Source: Rhizobium sullae | GTDB lineage: Bacteria > Pseudomonadota > Alphaproteobacteria > Rhizobiales > Rhizobiaceae | Direction of reading: 5' to 3' | DNA: 64,000 bases | NCBI RefSeq assembly: GCF_900169785.1 | Contig: NZ_FWER01000025.1 | Coordinates: forward strand, 1 to 64,000 | In this document: piece after piece, positions 8,369-16,169 of the stretch | How the letters are laid out: every line of letters begins with the position of its first letter | Numbering within the stretch: position 1 is the stretch's first letter | Notes under the pieces: model-generated | Told to the model about the DNA's origin: nothing | What the model saw: only the letters and a program-made list of their open reading frames with translations | Database searches by the model: none | Made by a program: the position numbers and the translations under genes

Positions 8369-9316
8369 TTAAAGAACCGGGGTCAGCAGGGGCTGCCCGG
8401 CAAAATGCGCCACGAGATTGTCACGCACGAGCTGTCCCATGGCCTTGCGTGTCTCGATGGTTCCAGACGCGTGATGCGGCTGCAGGAGCACGTTGTCCAG
8501 AGCGAGAAACCGTGGATTGAGCGCCGGTTCGCCTTCGAACACGTCAAGGGCGGCGGAGCCGAGCGCACCGCTTTCGAGTGCATCGAGCAGGGCCTCCTCA
8601 TCGATATTGGAGGCGCGGGAGATATTGATCAACATTCCCTCCCCGCCGAGAGCGGCGATCACCTCGCGGCCCACAATGTGGCGGGTTGCGGCGGACGCGG
8701 CCAGCGTGACGAAGAGAAAGTCGGACCGGGTGGCAAGCGCGACGGGATCAGCAATAAACTCCCAATCGGCGGCGAAATCCTTTGGCGCCACATCCGAATA
8801 AGCGATCTGCATGTCGAAGCCTTGGAGGCGTTTGGCAACTTCATAGCCGATCCGGCCAAGACCGAGTACGCCGGCGCGCCGCCCCCAGACGCGGCGCTTC
8901 AGCGGGTAGAGGCCTTTTGCCATCCAACTTCCGTCCTTTACCCAGCTTTCCGCGCCGATCATGCCGCGCGACAGGCACAACATCATCGCCACGCCAAGAT
9001 CCGCGACGTCGCTCGTCAGCACGTCCGGTGTGTTGGTGACGCCGATGCCGCGTTCCCGGCAGGCGGCCAGATCGACGGCGTCAAAACCGACCCCGTAAAC
9101 CGAAATCAGCTCGAGCGCGGGGCAGGCCTCGATCATGGCCCGGCTGGCGCCGAGTTCGCCTCGCGTGGCGATCGCCTGGACTTGCGGACCGACGGCGGCA
9201 AGAAAGCCTGGCTTGTCGGCTGCCTCGAAATAGCGATGAACGGAAAACACAGCATTCAGAGGCGCTTCGTCCCATTCCGGATAGGGCCCGACCTGAAGGA
9301 TCTGGGGTTTGCTCAT
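8369..9316 (-). CDS. D-isomer-specific 2-hydroxyacid dehydrogenase (glyoxylate/hydroxypyruvate or 2-keto-sugar-acid reductase type)
   Basis: A 315-residue NAD(P)-dependent oxidoreductase. The Rossmann motif is GLGRIG, and the catalytic triad of the family is visible as Arg in NISRAS, Glu in FEGEP and His in QPHHAS. Such enzymes reduce 2-keto acids (glyoxylate, hydroxypyruvate, 2-ketogluconate). In an idonate/gluconate locus a 2-keto-sugar-acid reductase is the natural guess. I chose ATG 9316, which has GGAG ten bases upstream; a TTG at 9340 is less likely and overlaps the promoter. It is the first gene of the leftward idn transcript, starting 28 bases from the operator palindrome at 9344-9359. 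Confidence 0.82.
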   Translation of the reverse strand: MSKPQILQVGPYPEWDEAPLNAVFSVHRYFEAADKPGFLAAVGPQVQAIATRGELGASRAMIEACPALELISVYGVGFDAVDLAACRERGIGVTNTPDVLTSDVADLGVAMMLCLSRGMIGAESWVKDGSWMAKGLYPLKRRVWGRRAGVLGLGRIGYEVAKRLQGFDMQIAYSDVAPKDFAADWEFIADPVALATRSDFLFVTLAASAATRHIVGREVIAALGGEGMLINISRASNIDEEALLDALESGALGSAALDVFEGEPALNPRFLALDNVLLQPHHASGTIETRKAMGQLVRDNLVAHFAGQPLLTPVL

Positions 9317-9333
9317 TTCGGTGTCTCCGTCCC

Positions 9334-9362
9334 TTGACAATTAATGTTATCGATAACATAAA
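9334..9362 (+). promoter_or_regulatory. Divergent idn promoter region with LacI-type operator
   Basis: ATGTTATCGATAACAT at 9344-9359 is a perfect 16-base palindrome of the LacI/GntR regulator type. A consensus -35 box TTGACA (9334-9339) lies five bases before its core, and CATAAA at 9357-9362 could be the -10 with 17-base spacing, so the operator would fill the promoter spacer. It stands between the leftward hydroxyacid dehydrogenase/idnD genes and the rightward idnO operon. The same 14-base core recurs at 16118-16131 and 21062-21075. Confidence 0.75.
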
Positions 9363-9404
9363 GACGGACATGAGGAATGTCGAGACAAAAAATAAGGGGG
9401 AACC

Positions 9405-10163
9405 ATGGGGCAGGACTTGTTTGATTTGACGGGCCGCCGAGCTCTCGTCACGGGATCGTCGCAGGGGATCGGCCTTGCTCTTGCGCGCGGCCTTGCGAAT
9501 GCCGGTGCCGAGATCGTGCTCAACGGCCGCGACACCGGAAAGCTTGCGGAAGCCGCGAAAGGCCTTGGTGACGGTACGCATCAATTGGCATTCGACGCGA
9601 CGGATCATGAGGCAGTGCGCGCAGCAGTAGACAGCTTCGAAGCAAAAATCGGCGCGATCGACATCCTCGTGAACAATGCGGGAATGCAGCACCGCTCGCC
9701 GCTCGAGGATTTTCCGGCGGACGCGTTCGAGCAGCTTATGCGAACCAATGTCTCCACTGTTTTCAACGTCGGCCAGGCAGTCGCGCGACACATGATCAAA
9801 CGCGGAGCCGGTAAGATCATCAATATCGCCAGCGTGCAGACGGCACTGGCTCGTCCCGGCATTGCGCCCTACACGGCGACCAAGGGCGCCGTCGGCAATC
9901 TGACCAAGGGAATGGCGACCGACTGGGCCAAATACGGGCTGCAATGCAATGCCATTGCGCCTGGCTATTTCGATACCCCATTGAACGCCGCCCTGGTCGC
10001 TGATTCCACCTTTTCCGCCTGGCTGGAAAAACGCACGCCGGCCGGCCGCTGGGGCAAGGTGGACGAATTGGTCGGCGCCTGCGTGTTCCTCGCCTCCAAT
10101 GCATCCTCATTTGTGAATGGACATGTGCTTTATGTTGACGGTGGCATTACGGCCTCTCTCTGA
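9405..10163 (+). CDS. idnO: Gluconate 5-dehydrogenase (5-keto-D-gluconate reductase), SDR family
   Basis: A 252-residue short-chain dehydrogenase that interconverts 5-ketogluconate and D-gluconate with NADP(H). It shows the glycine motif TGSSQGIG near residue 16, NNAG near residue 88, the catalytic Ser in NIASVQ and the YTATK active site. The GMQHR and GYFDTPLN stretches are typical of gluconate 5-dehydrogenases. It opens the rightward operon behind the 9344 operator and is followed at once by gluconokinase, completing the route idonate, 5-ketogluconate, gluconate, 6-phosphogluconate. Confidence 0.88.
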   Translation: MGQDLFDLTGRRALVTGSSQGIGLALARGLANAGAEIVLNGRDTGKLAEAAKGLGDGTHQLAFDATDHEAVRAAVDSFEAKIGAIDILVNNAGMQHRSPLEDFPADAFEQLMRTNVSTVFNVGQAVARHMIKRGAGKIINIASVQTALARPGIAPYTATKGAVGNLTKGMATDWAKYGLQCNAIAPGYFDTPLNAALVADSTFSAWLEKRTPAGRWGKVDELVGACVFLASNASSFVNGHVLYVDGGITASL

Positions 10164-10176
10164 GGTTCCGCAGCGA

Positions 10177-10668
10177 ATGGTGCTGATGGGCGTTGCGGGA
10201 TGCGGCAAGTCCTCGGTCGGCGCCGCGCTCGCCGACCGATTGGGGGCGGCATATTTGGATGGCGACGAGCTTCATCCGCCATCCAATATCGACAAGATGC
10301 GACGCGGCGTGGCCTTGGACGATGGGGACCGCTGGCCGTGGCTGACACTTGTGGGTCAGACACTGGCCAGAGCCGAAGGGCGACAAATCATTGGCTGTTC
10401 AGCGCTTAAGCGGGCCTACCGCGCTCATATTGCGCAAACCGCGGGAGAGGTGATTACCTTCGTTCATCTCGCCGGGTCGCCCGAGGTCATCAAGGCGCGA
10501 ATGAATGCCCGAACAGGCCATTTCATGCCGGCCGACCTGCTGGCAAGCCAGTTCGCGACGCTGGAGCCACCGGACGCGGACGAGAATGCATTCAGTGTGG
10601 ATATCGACCGGCCGCTCGGCGCGATCGTCGAGGCAGTCGTCACGCAATTAAAGGGAATGGAAACATGA
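10177..10668 (+). CDS. gntK: Gluconokinase (GntK/IdnK family)
   Basis: A 163-residue P-loop kinase that phosphorylates gluconate to 6-phosphogluconate. The N-terminus MVLMGVAGCGKS is the Walker A region, and DGDELHPPSNIDKMRRG and the LKRAYR segment are gluconokinase hallmarks. I chose ATG 10177, 14 bases after idnO, because TGAGG lies about ten bases upstream. In-frame starts at 10117, 10132 and GTG 10141 would overlap idnO and lack a ribosome binding site. The gene overlaps the next one by four bases (ATGA), so the operon is tightly coupled. Confidence 0.88.
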   Translation: MVLMGVAGCGKSSVGAALADRLGAAYLDGDELHPPSNIDKMRRGVALDDGDRWPWLTLVGQTLARAEGRQIIGCSALKRAYRAHIAQTAGEVITFVHLAGSPEVIKARMNARTGHFMPADLLASQFATLEPPDADENAFSVDIDRPLGAIVEAVVTQLKGMET

Positions 10669-11552
10669 CGAACAAGGTTGCATTGATCGGCGCCGGCGCG
10701 ATGGGCGGCGCCATCGGAACACGGCTCGTAGAAGCCGGGAACCACTTGACGGTCTTTGATCTGGACGCAGCCAAGATGCGCGAGCTGGTCGACAGAGGCG
10801 CTACGCCGGCGGCAAGTGCAGCGCAAGCAGCGGCCGGTTCGGACTATGTCATTCTCAGCCTCAACTCGGCAAAAATTGTGCGGCTCGCTGTCTTTGGCGA
10901 GGGCGGCGTTGCTGGCGGCGCCAGGCCCGGAACTCTCATCATAGACATGTCCTCGATCGACCCTGAGGCGACGAAGGCCCTGGCGTCCGACGCGGCGGAA
11001 AAGGGCCTGCGCTGGGTCGACAGTCCCTTGTCGGGAGGCGCACCCAAGGCGCTGATCGGACAGCTCACGCTTATGGCCGGCGGCAAGGCCGAGGATGTCG
11101 CCGATGCACATGAGGTGCTGCGGCACGTCGCCTCGAACTACACACATATGGGGCCGTCCGGCGCTGGCCAGACCACGAAACTGATCAACCAGGTTCTCTG
11201 TGGGCTCAATTTTCTGGCCGTGGCGGAAGCGACGCAATTGGCGCTCGACGCCGGCGTGGATGCAGCGAAGATCCCACAGGCGCTGAAGGGCGGCCGGGCC
11301 GACAGCGCAATTCTGCAGGAATACATGCCGCGCTTTGTCGCCAAAGATTACCGTCGCACCGGCCGGATCGACAACATGGTCAAGGATTTGAATGGGGCGC
11401 AGGATCTCGCCCGCCGCACTAATACCGCCATGCCGCTGACGGCGCTCTGCGCCGAAGTTCATCGCATGCTGACTGCCGCCGGTCTCGGCGGTGAGGACCA
11501 GGCCGCCCTGATGGAATTTTTCAAGGGACCCAACAAGGATATCGTACAATGA
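10665..11552 (+). CDS. NAD(P)-dependent beta-hydroxyacid dehydrogenase (3-hydroxyisobutyrate/tartronate semialdehyde reductase family)
   Basis: A 295-residue protein with an N-terminal Rossmann motif (LIGAGAMGG), the substrate-binding motif SPLSGG near residue 125 and the catalytic lysine region GAGQTTKLINQ. Family members oxidise or reduce 3-hydroxy acids such as 3-hydroxyisobutyrate, tartronate semialdehyde or 6-phosphogluconate-like acids. Four-base ATGA overlaps on both sides tie it to gluconokinase and the next gene. No idonate step in the standard pathway needs it, so it may serve a related sugar acid. The exact substrate cannot be read from sequence. Confidence 0.8.
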   Translation: MTNKVALIGAGAMGGAIGTRLVEAGNHLTVFDLDAAKMRELVDRGATPAASAAQAAAGSDYVILSLNSAKIVRLAVFGEGGVAGGARPGTLIIDMSSIDPEATKALASDAAEKGLRWVDSPLSGGAPKALIGQLTLMAGGKAEDVADAHEVLRHVASNYTHMGPSGAGQTTKLINQVLCGLNFLAVAEATQLALDAGVDAAKIPQALKGGRADSAILQEYMPRFVAKDYRRTGRIDNMVKDLNGAQDLARRTNTAMPLTALCAEVHRMLTAAGLGGEDQAALMEFFKGPNKDIVQ

Positions 11553-11881
11553 TAACACGCTACGCCCTCTTCGAAGGAAAAGTGAAGAACGGTCAAACTG
11601 AGGCGTTTCGGGCCGCCGTTCTCAACGACATCCTGCCGAAATGGAAGGCCTTTCCCGGCGCGCTTGATGTCAGAGTGACATTCGCGGATGCCCGTGATGA
11701 AGGAGCTCCGGAAATCCCCATGATCCTTGCGATCAACTATCCCGATCTCGCAACCGTCGAAGCCGCGCTTGCAAGTCCAGCCCGTTCGGCGGCCAAGGCA
11801 GCAACGGAAGAGGTGTTGGCGCGCTATTTCGACGGCCGAATCCATCATCACGTCACTCAGGCAAACGAGTTCCCGCTTTGA
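11549..11881 (+). CDS. Small EthD/ABM-like protein of unknown function
   Basis: A 110-residue protein beginning MITRYALFEGKVKNGQ and ending in a His-rich segment (GRIHHHV). Size and composition suggest a dimeric alpha+beta barrel of the EthD or antibiotic-monooxygenase type, but the match is weak. It overlaps the upstream dehydrogenase gene by four bases, so it belongs to the idn operon. It may be a small auxiliary enzyme (for example a sugar-acid mutarotase or lactone-handling protein). That is only a guess from context. Confidence 0.55.
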   Translation: MITRYALFEGKVKNGQTEAFRAAVLNDILPKWKAFPGALDVRVTFADARDEGAPEIPMILAINYPDLATVEAALASPARSAAKAATEEVLARYFDGRIHHHVTQANEFPL

Positions 11882-11942
11882 GGCAAGCATCACAGAAATC
11901 ACAACCTGCTTGCAATTAGGCGCAAACATGGTTGTAGTGGTC

Positions 11943-11956
11943 TGGTAACGATAACA
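11943..11956 (+). promoter_or_regulatory. Imperfect copy of the LacI operator
   Basis: TGGTAACGATAACA matches the perfect operator TGTTATCGATAACA at 12 of 14 positions, with the right half intact. It ends three bases before the first possible start codon of the LacI gene at 11960, so binding would block its transcription or elongation, which suggests autoregulation. Confidence 0.5.
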
Positions 11957-11959
11957 TGG

Positions 11960-12985
11960 ATGCAAATGCCCAATATTCGTAAGCCACCAACCATGGCGGA
12001 TGTCGCCCGTATGGCAGGCGTGTCGCCGATGACGGTGTCGCGCGCTTTCAAGCGCGACACCTCCGTCAGCCAGGAGACGCGCGAGGCTGTGCTGCGCGCA
12101 ACCGAGGAACTTGGTTACGTCTTCGACAGTACGGCTTCCAATCTGCGATCGCAGCGCACCGACTTCGTGGCAGTCACGATCCCATCGATCAACAATGCCA
12201 ATTTCGCCGATACGGTTCGGGCACTGTCGGACGGTTTGTCGGATAAGGGTTTGCAGGTCCTCCTCGGCTACACGAACTACGACGTTCGTGAAGAGGAGCG
12301 GCTGATCGAGCAGCTCTTGCGGCGCAAACCGGAAGCAATCGTGGTGACGGGCGGCAAACATACGCCCCGAGCCCGCAAACTGCTGTCGAATGCTGGCATC
12401 CCTGTCATTGAAACCTGGGATCTTCCGGAAGAACCGATTGGACACGTGGTTGGCTTTTCCAATGCCCTGGCTGTACGCAAGATGATCGATCATTTTGTCA
12501 CTGTTGGCTATCGGAAGATCTCCTTCATCGGTGGCGATGCTGACCGCGACACGCGCGGCAGCGATCGGCGGGGCGGCTTCATCACTGCGATGGAGGATCA
12601 CGGGCTGGACGCGACGCGGCTGATTGCCGCCGGGCCGCCACCGATTTCAATGCGCGAGGGCGCGAACGCGATGGGCCGGTTGCTGGAGCATTTTCCAGAT
12701 ACCGAAGCGGTGATCTGCGTCTCTGATCTTTCCGCCTTCGGCGCGCTTACCGAATGTCAAAGGCGCGGCATTGCGGTGCCGGACCAGATCGCCATCGGCG
12801 GCTTCGGCGACTATGAGATCGGCGCAATTTGCGTCCCTAGTCTGACAACGATCAACGCCTTCGCAGCTGAAATCGGAGCGAAAACGGCGCGGCTCATTCT
12901 CGACGTCTTGGACGGGACGCTTTCGGACAGCGCGGGACTGATAACGATCCGGCCGGACTTGATCCTGCGCCAAACAAGCCGCTGA
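11960..12985 (+). CDS. LacI-family transcriptional regulator of the idn locus
   Basis: A 341-residue regulator. The N-terminal helix-turn-helix reads TMADVARMAGVSPMTVSRAF (residues 11-30), followed by the hinge helix region and a periplasmic-binding-protein-like effector domain. The sequence is of the GntR/IdnR sub-type that senses gluconate-like acids and binds AT-flanked palindromes such as ATGTTATCGATAACAT. It lies 78 bases after the small EthD-like gene, with a degenerate operator directly before its start. ATG 11966 is an equally good start. The effector is inferred from the neighbours, and it is the best candidate to bind the 9344 operator. Confidence 0.85.
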   Translation: MQMPNIRKPPTMADVARMAGVSPMTVSRAFKRDTSVSQETREAVLRATEELGYVFDSTASNLRSQRTDFVAVTIPSINNANFADTVRALSDGLSDKGLQVLLGYTNYDVREEERLIEQLLRRKPEAIVVTGGKHTPRARKLLSNAGIPVIETWDLPEEPIGHVVGFSNALAVRKMIDHFVTVGYRKISFIGGDADRDTRGSDRRGGFITAMEDHGLDATRLIAAGPPPISMREGANAMGRLLEHFPDTEAVICVSDLSAFGALTECQRRGIAVPDQIAIGGFGDYEIGAICVPSLTTINAFAAEIGAKTARLILDVLDGTLSDSAGLITIRPDLILRQTSR

Positions 12986-12992
12986 TGGATCT

Positions 12993-13024
12993 GCGGGCCG
13001 GAAGCAGATTTTCTCCAGGCCCGC
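12993..13024. terminator. Hairpin between convergent genes
   Basis: GCGGGCC at 12993-12999 pairs with GGCCCGC at 13018-13024 across an 18-base loop. It lies between the convergent LacI and amino-acid-type ATPase genes and could stop transcription from both sides. There is no clear T run. Confidence 0.4.
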
Positions 13025-13034
13025 TGTGTCAGGA

Positions 13035-13766
13035 CTACTTGACGTCCGATTTCACAAACTGCCTCAACTCCGGCGTCTGTGGATTAGCGAACAACTCCTT
13101 GGATGCCCCCTGCTCCCAGATCGTGCCCTTGTGCATGAAGATCGTCTGCGTGGCCACCCGCCGCGCAAAACCCATCTCATGCGTGACAAGTATCATGGTC
13201 ATGCCGTCGCGGGCCAGTTTTTCCATGACCACCAGCACTTCCTCGGTCAGTTCCGGATCGAGCGCAGAGGTGACTTCGTCGAAGAGCATCACCTTCGGCC
13301 GCATCGCAAGCGAACGGGCAATCGCCACCCGCTGTTGCTGGCCGCCAGAAAGCTGGTCCGGATAGGCATCGAATTTTTCCGATAGGCCTACGAGTTGAAG
13401 GACCTCGCGAGCTATCTCCCGTGTCTCCGCTTTCGCAACGTCTTTGACAATGCGGGGCGCCAGCATGATGTTCTCGCCTACAGTCAAATGCGGAAAGAGG
13501 TTGTAGCTTTGGAAGACGATGCCGACATCGGTGCGCAGGCTTCGCAGCGCCTTTGCGTCTCCTCCAAGCGCATGGCCGGCGATCTCGATGCGGCCGGAAT
13601 TGATCTTTTCCAGGCCGTTCATGCACCGTAGCAGTGTGCTCTTACCAGAACCGGACCGGCCGATCAGAGCGAAGACCTCCCCGCGCCCGACGCTCAGCGA
13701 TACCCCCTTGAGAACTTCGAGCGCACCGAAGCTCTTGTGAACATTTTCAACGATTACTTCCGGCAT
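13035..13766 (-). CDS. Polar amino-acid-type ABC transporter, ATP-binding protein
   Basis: A 243-residue ATPase of the GlnQ/HisP class with Walker A GRSGSGKST, signature [15 protein letters not shown] and Walker B MLFDEVTSALDPE. ATG 13766 (MPEVIVENVHKSFG) gives the standard N-terminus and overlaps the permease gene by 20 bases. It is last in a four-gene leftward operon: solute-binding protein, two permeases, ATPase. Although the family is named for amino acids, the operon sits between two LacI genes and behind a sugar-acid-type operator, so an acidic sugar or sugar-acid derivative is a plausible substrate. Confidence 0.9.
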   Translation of the reverse strand: MPEVIVENVHKSFGALEVLKGVSLSVGRGEVFALIGRSGSGKSTLLRCMNGLEKINSGRIEIAGHALGGDAKALRSLRTDVGIVFQSYNLFPHLTVGENIMLAPRIVKDVAKAETREIAREVLQLVGLSEKFDAYPDQLSGGQQQRVAIARSLAMRPKVMLFDEVTSALDPELTEEVLVVMEKLARDGMTMILVTHEMGFARRVATQTIFMHKGTIWEQGASKELFANPQTPELRQFVKSDVK

Positions 13767-14406
13767 GAAACCTCCTCTCCAGCCAACGCGACAGCTGGGA
13801 CAATGGATAGCAGACGACGAAATAGAGACCGGCCACCGCGATGAAGACGCGGAAGGGCTGGAACGTCGTGTTGTTGACAAGCTGACCTGCTCGGGCCAGT
13901 TCGACGAAGCCAATGATCGAGGTGATCGAAGTATTCTTGACCACCTGCACCGCAAAGCCGACGGTTGGCGGCAGCGAGACGCGGATCGCCTGCGGCAGGA
14001 TGATGTAGCGGTATTGTTGCAACCGGGTCATGGCAAGCGATTGCGACGCTTCCCATTGTTGCTTCGGCACCGCCTGAATGCAGCCGCGCCAGATTTCCGC
14101 GAGATAACCTGACGCGTAAATCGTCATCGATGCGCCCGCGGCAAAGAGCGGCGGCAATTCAAGCCCGGCAAGGCTGAGGCCATAATAGGACAAAAACAGG
14201 ATCATCAGCACCGGAATGCCCTGGATGACCTGGATATAGGAACCTGCGGCAAAGCGCATGGCCTTGACGGGCGAGGTTCGGGCAAGCGCTACGGCAAAGC
14301 CGAGCAGACCTCCGCCGATCAGCGCGATGACCGTCAGGAGAATGGTCCATTGCAGCGCTTGCAGCAGAAAACCGAATTCATTGAAACCGAATGTTCTCAG
14401 CGTCAT
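13747..14406 (-). CDS. Polar amino-acid-type ABC transporter permease (second)
   Basis: A 219-residue inner-membrane permease of the HisM/GlnP type with about five hydrophobic segments. The cytoplasmic EAA-like loop (QWEASQSLAMTRLQQYRYII) docks on the ATPase. It overlaps the upstream permease gene by four bases (ATGA) and the ATPase gene by 20 bases. With the other permease it would form the heterodimeric channel. Confidence 0.9.
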   Translation of the reverse strand: MTLRTFGFNEFGFLLQALQWTILLTVIALIGGGLLGFAVALARTSPVKAMRFAAGSYIQVIQGIPVLMILFLSYYGLSLAGLELPPLFAAGASMTIYASGYLAEIWRGCIQAVPKQQWEASQSLAMTRLQQYRYIILPQAIRVSLPPTVGFAVQVVKNTSITSIIGFVELARAGQLVNNTTFQPFRVFIAVAGLYFVVCYPLSQLSRWLERRFHAGSNR

Positions 14407-15107
14407 GCCGGCACCTCCGGCAGGGCCGTCATCGTACGGCGGGCAACCCGCCGGCCGAAAAGCCGCATGCCGAGGAGCGCCAAGCCTGCGCGCAGCGCCA
14501 GGGCCAGCGCGAGATAAATCAGCGTGACTACAATATAGACTTCGAAAGACCGGTAGGTTTGCGATTCGACGAAGGCGGCCGAGGCGGCAAGTTCATGGGT
14601 CGAAATTGCCGAGCAGATGCTGGAGGCCAGCATCATCAACACGAACTGGCTGCACAGTGCCGGATAAACCTTGGCAACGGCCGGCACCAGGATGACGTGG
14701 CGATAGATCTGGAAGCGCGTGAAACCGAGCGCCTCGCCTGCTTCAATCTGAGATTTATGCACAGCCTCGATGCCGGCGCGGATGATTTCCGTCGAATAGG
14801 CGGCAAGATTGATGGTCATGCCGATCAGTGCCGCCGTATCGGCGCCCACGCGAATACCAAGTCCAGGCAGGCCGAAATAGACAATAAAGAGCTGGACCAG
14901 AAACGGCGTATTGCGGATCACTTCGACATAGGCATCGACAAGATACCGCACCGCGCCGCCCTTTATGGAGCGCAGAGATGCAAGCATGACACCAGCCACT
15001 GAGCCGAGAATGATCGAAAGGACCGACAACTTGATCGTCAGCCAGATGCCACTCAGGATTTCGCCCTGATACTGCGCCAGTACGCCGAATTGAAATGTAT
15101 AGGACAT
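14403..15107 (-). CDS. Polar amino-acid-type ABC transporter permease (first)
   Basis: A 234-residue permease of the same family as its neighbour. ATG 15107 (MSYTFQFGVLAQYQGEIL) is the family-typical start; a longer reading frame runs upstream to 15278 but crosses the intercistronic hairpin and the binding-protein gene. The EAA-like loop QIEAGEALGFTRFQIYRHVI is visible near residue 155. It follows the binding-protein gene by 68 bases that hold a stable hairpin. Confidence 0.9.
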   Translation of the reverse strand: MSYTFQFGVLAQYQGEILSGIWLTIKLSVLSIILGSVAGVMLASLRSIKGGAVRYLVDAYVEVIRNTPFLVQLFIVYFGLPGLGIRVGADTAALIGMTINLAAYSTEIIRAGIEAVHKSQIEAGEALGFTRFQIYRHVILVPAVAKVYPALCSQFVLMMLASSICSAISTHELAASAAFVESQTYRSFEVYIVVTLIYLALALALRAGLALLGMRLFGRRVARRTMTALPEVPA

Positions 15108-15132
15108 AAGTGAGCTCCGTCGAAATTTCGCG

Positions 15133-15159
15133 GCCTGCCGGCCGATGTCACCGGCAGGC
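15133..15159 (-). promoter_or_regulatory. Intercistronic hairpin after the binding-protein gene
   Basis: GCCTGCCGG (15133-15141) pairs with CCGGCAGGC (15151-15159) around a nine-base loop. It lies in the 68-base gap between the solute-binding-protein gene and the first permease. Such hairpins often stabilise the binding-protein mRNA or attenuate the transporter genes. Similar ones occur at 22659-22687 and 41609-41651. Confidence 0.55.
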
Positions 15160-15175
15160 TCGTGTGCAAGCTCAA

Positions 15176-15979
15176 TCAGAAGGACGGAAGGGTCGGCATC
15201 GGACGGCCTGTCCATTTCGTCGCAATCTTGTCGAGATCGCCGGAGATCTTCATCAGATAGATCGACGTATTCAGCCACTGACGCAGTTCGAGGTCCTCCA
15301 GCTTCGTCGCCATCGAATTGCCTTGCTGGAAGAAGGTGAAGCCGACCTGCAGGCCAGCGTCAGGACGCTGCTTGATGATCGCTTCACCCACAGTCGACGG
15401 CAGTGCAACCGCATCCGCCTGACCGGCAATCAGCGCCTGCGCACTGGTGGAGTCGTCCTCGAAAACTACGATTTCCAAGTCCGGGACGGCCGCCTTGCGG
15501 AGCGCGGTTTCCTGTGACGAACCCCGATTGACCGCAACGCGCTTGCCCTGAAGATCGGCAAGGCTCGCAAACTTCTGGTCGGGACCTGATATGATGTCCA
15601 TGTTGAAGGCGCTGTAGGGCTGGGTAAACATGACGGTTTTTGCCCGTTCACCCGTCGGGGCCAGCGTCGCAACGAGGAAATCGACCTTACCGGTCTGGAG
15701 TGCCGGAATGCGGGCCGGCGGCGTCAATGGTACGAGTTCAACAGGCAGCGAGAGATATCCGGCAATCAAGTTGGCGACGTCAACGTCGTAGCCGGTAGGA
15801 TTACCCTTTTCGTCCACCATGCCCATGGGCGGCGCACCGGTCAGGACGCCGATCCGAACCGTGCCGCGTGATATGATGTCATTGAGCGTGACCGCCCTGG
15901 CTTCGGCGGTCATGGCCAGGGCCGTGATGCCGATTGCGACTGCTGTTACAACCGCGCGCATAGAATTGAAAACTTTCAT
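15176..15979 (-). CDS. Periplasmic solute-binding protein of a polar amino-acid-type ABC transporter
   Basis: A 267-residue family 3 solute-binding protein. Residues 1-28 form a signal peptide ending AMTAEARA. The mature part has the usual motifs RGTVRIGVL, GYDVDVANLIA and GKRVAVNRGSSQE. It would capture the substrate in the periplasm for the two permeases downstream. I chose ATG 15979; upstream extension to 16282 would run through the operator region and is not credible. Its promoter lies in the shared region with the divergent LacI gene, where two operators are present. Confidence 0.88.
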   Translation of the reverse strand: MKVFNSMRAVVTAVAIGITALAMTAEARAVTLNDIISRGTVRIGVLTGAPPMGMVDEKGNPTGYDVDVANLIAGYLSLPVELVPLTPPARIPALQTGKVDFLVATLAPTGERAKTVMFTQPYSAFNMDIISGPDQKFASLADLQGKRVAVNRGSSQETALRKAAVPDLEIVVFEDDSTSAQALIAGQADAVALPSTVGEAIIKQRPDAGLQVGFTFFQQGNSMATKLEDLELRQWLNTSIYLMKISGDLDKIATKWTGRPMPTLPSF

Positions 15980-16096
15980 GACTTCCTCCACCTGATTTGA
16001 CTGGGCTCTTGCTGCCGCATGCGAAGCGACAGAACCGCCCCATCGCTCGCCTCCCCGATTCCCCTTGCACCAGGCATTGCATCCCAACAACGCAAA

Positions 16097-16144
16097 GGTT
16101 ATCGTTAACCTCCTTAATGTTATCGATAACAAATGGCATGTCAA
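16097..16144. promoter_or_regulatory. Tandem operators between divergent binding-protein and LacI genes
   Basis: TGTTATCGATAACA at 16118-16131 is a perfect palindrome identical to the core of the idn operator. A near-palindrome GGTTATCGTTAACC at 16097-16110 (six of seven pairs) has its centre exactly 21 bases away, two helical turns, so two dimers could bind on one face. On the minus strand a TTGACA -35 box (16144-16139) sits seven bases from the perfect site and would drive the binding-protein operon. Confidence 0.7.
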
Positions 16145-16169
16145 GCTAGTTTGCTTTTCACGGCACGGG

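Noticed and set aside
8111-9337. 408-codon open frame on the plus strand
   Set aside because: Antisense to idnD and the hydroxyacid dehydrogenase gene; no recognisable motif.
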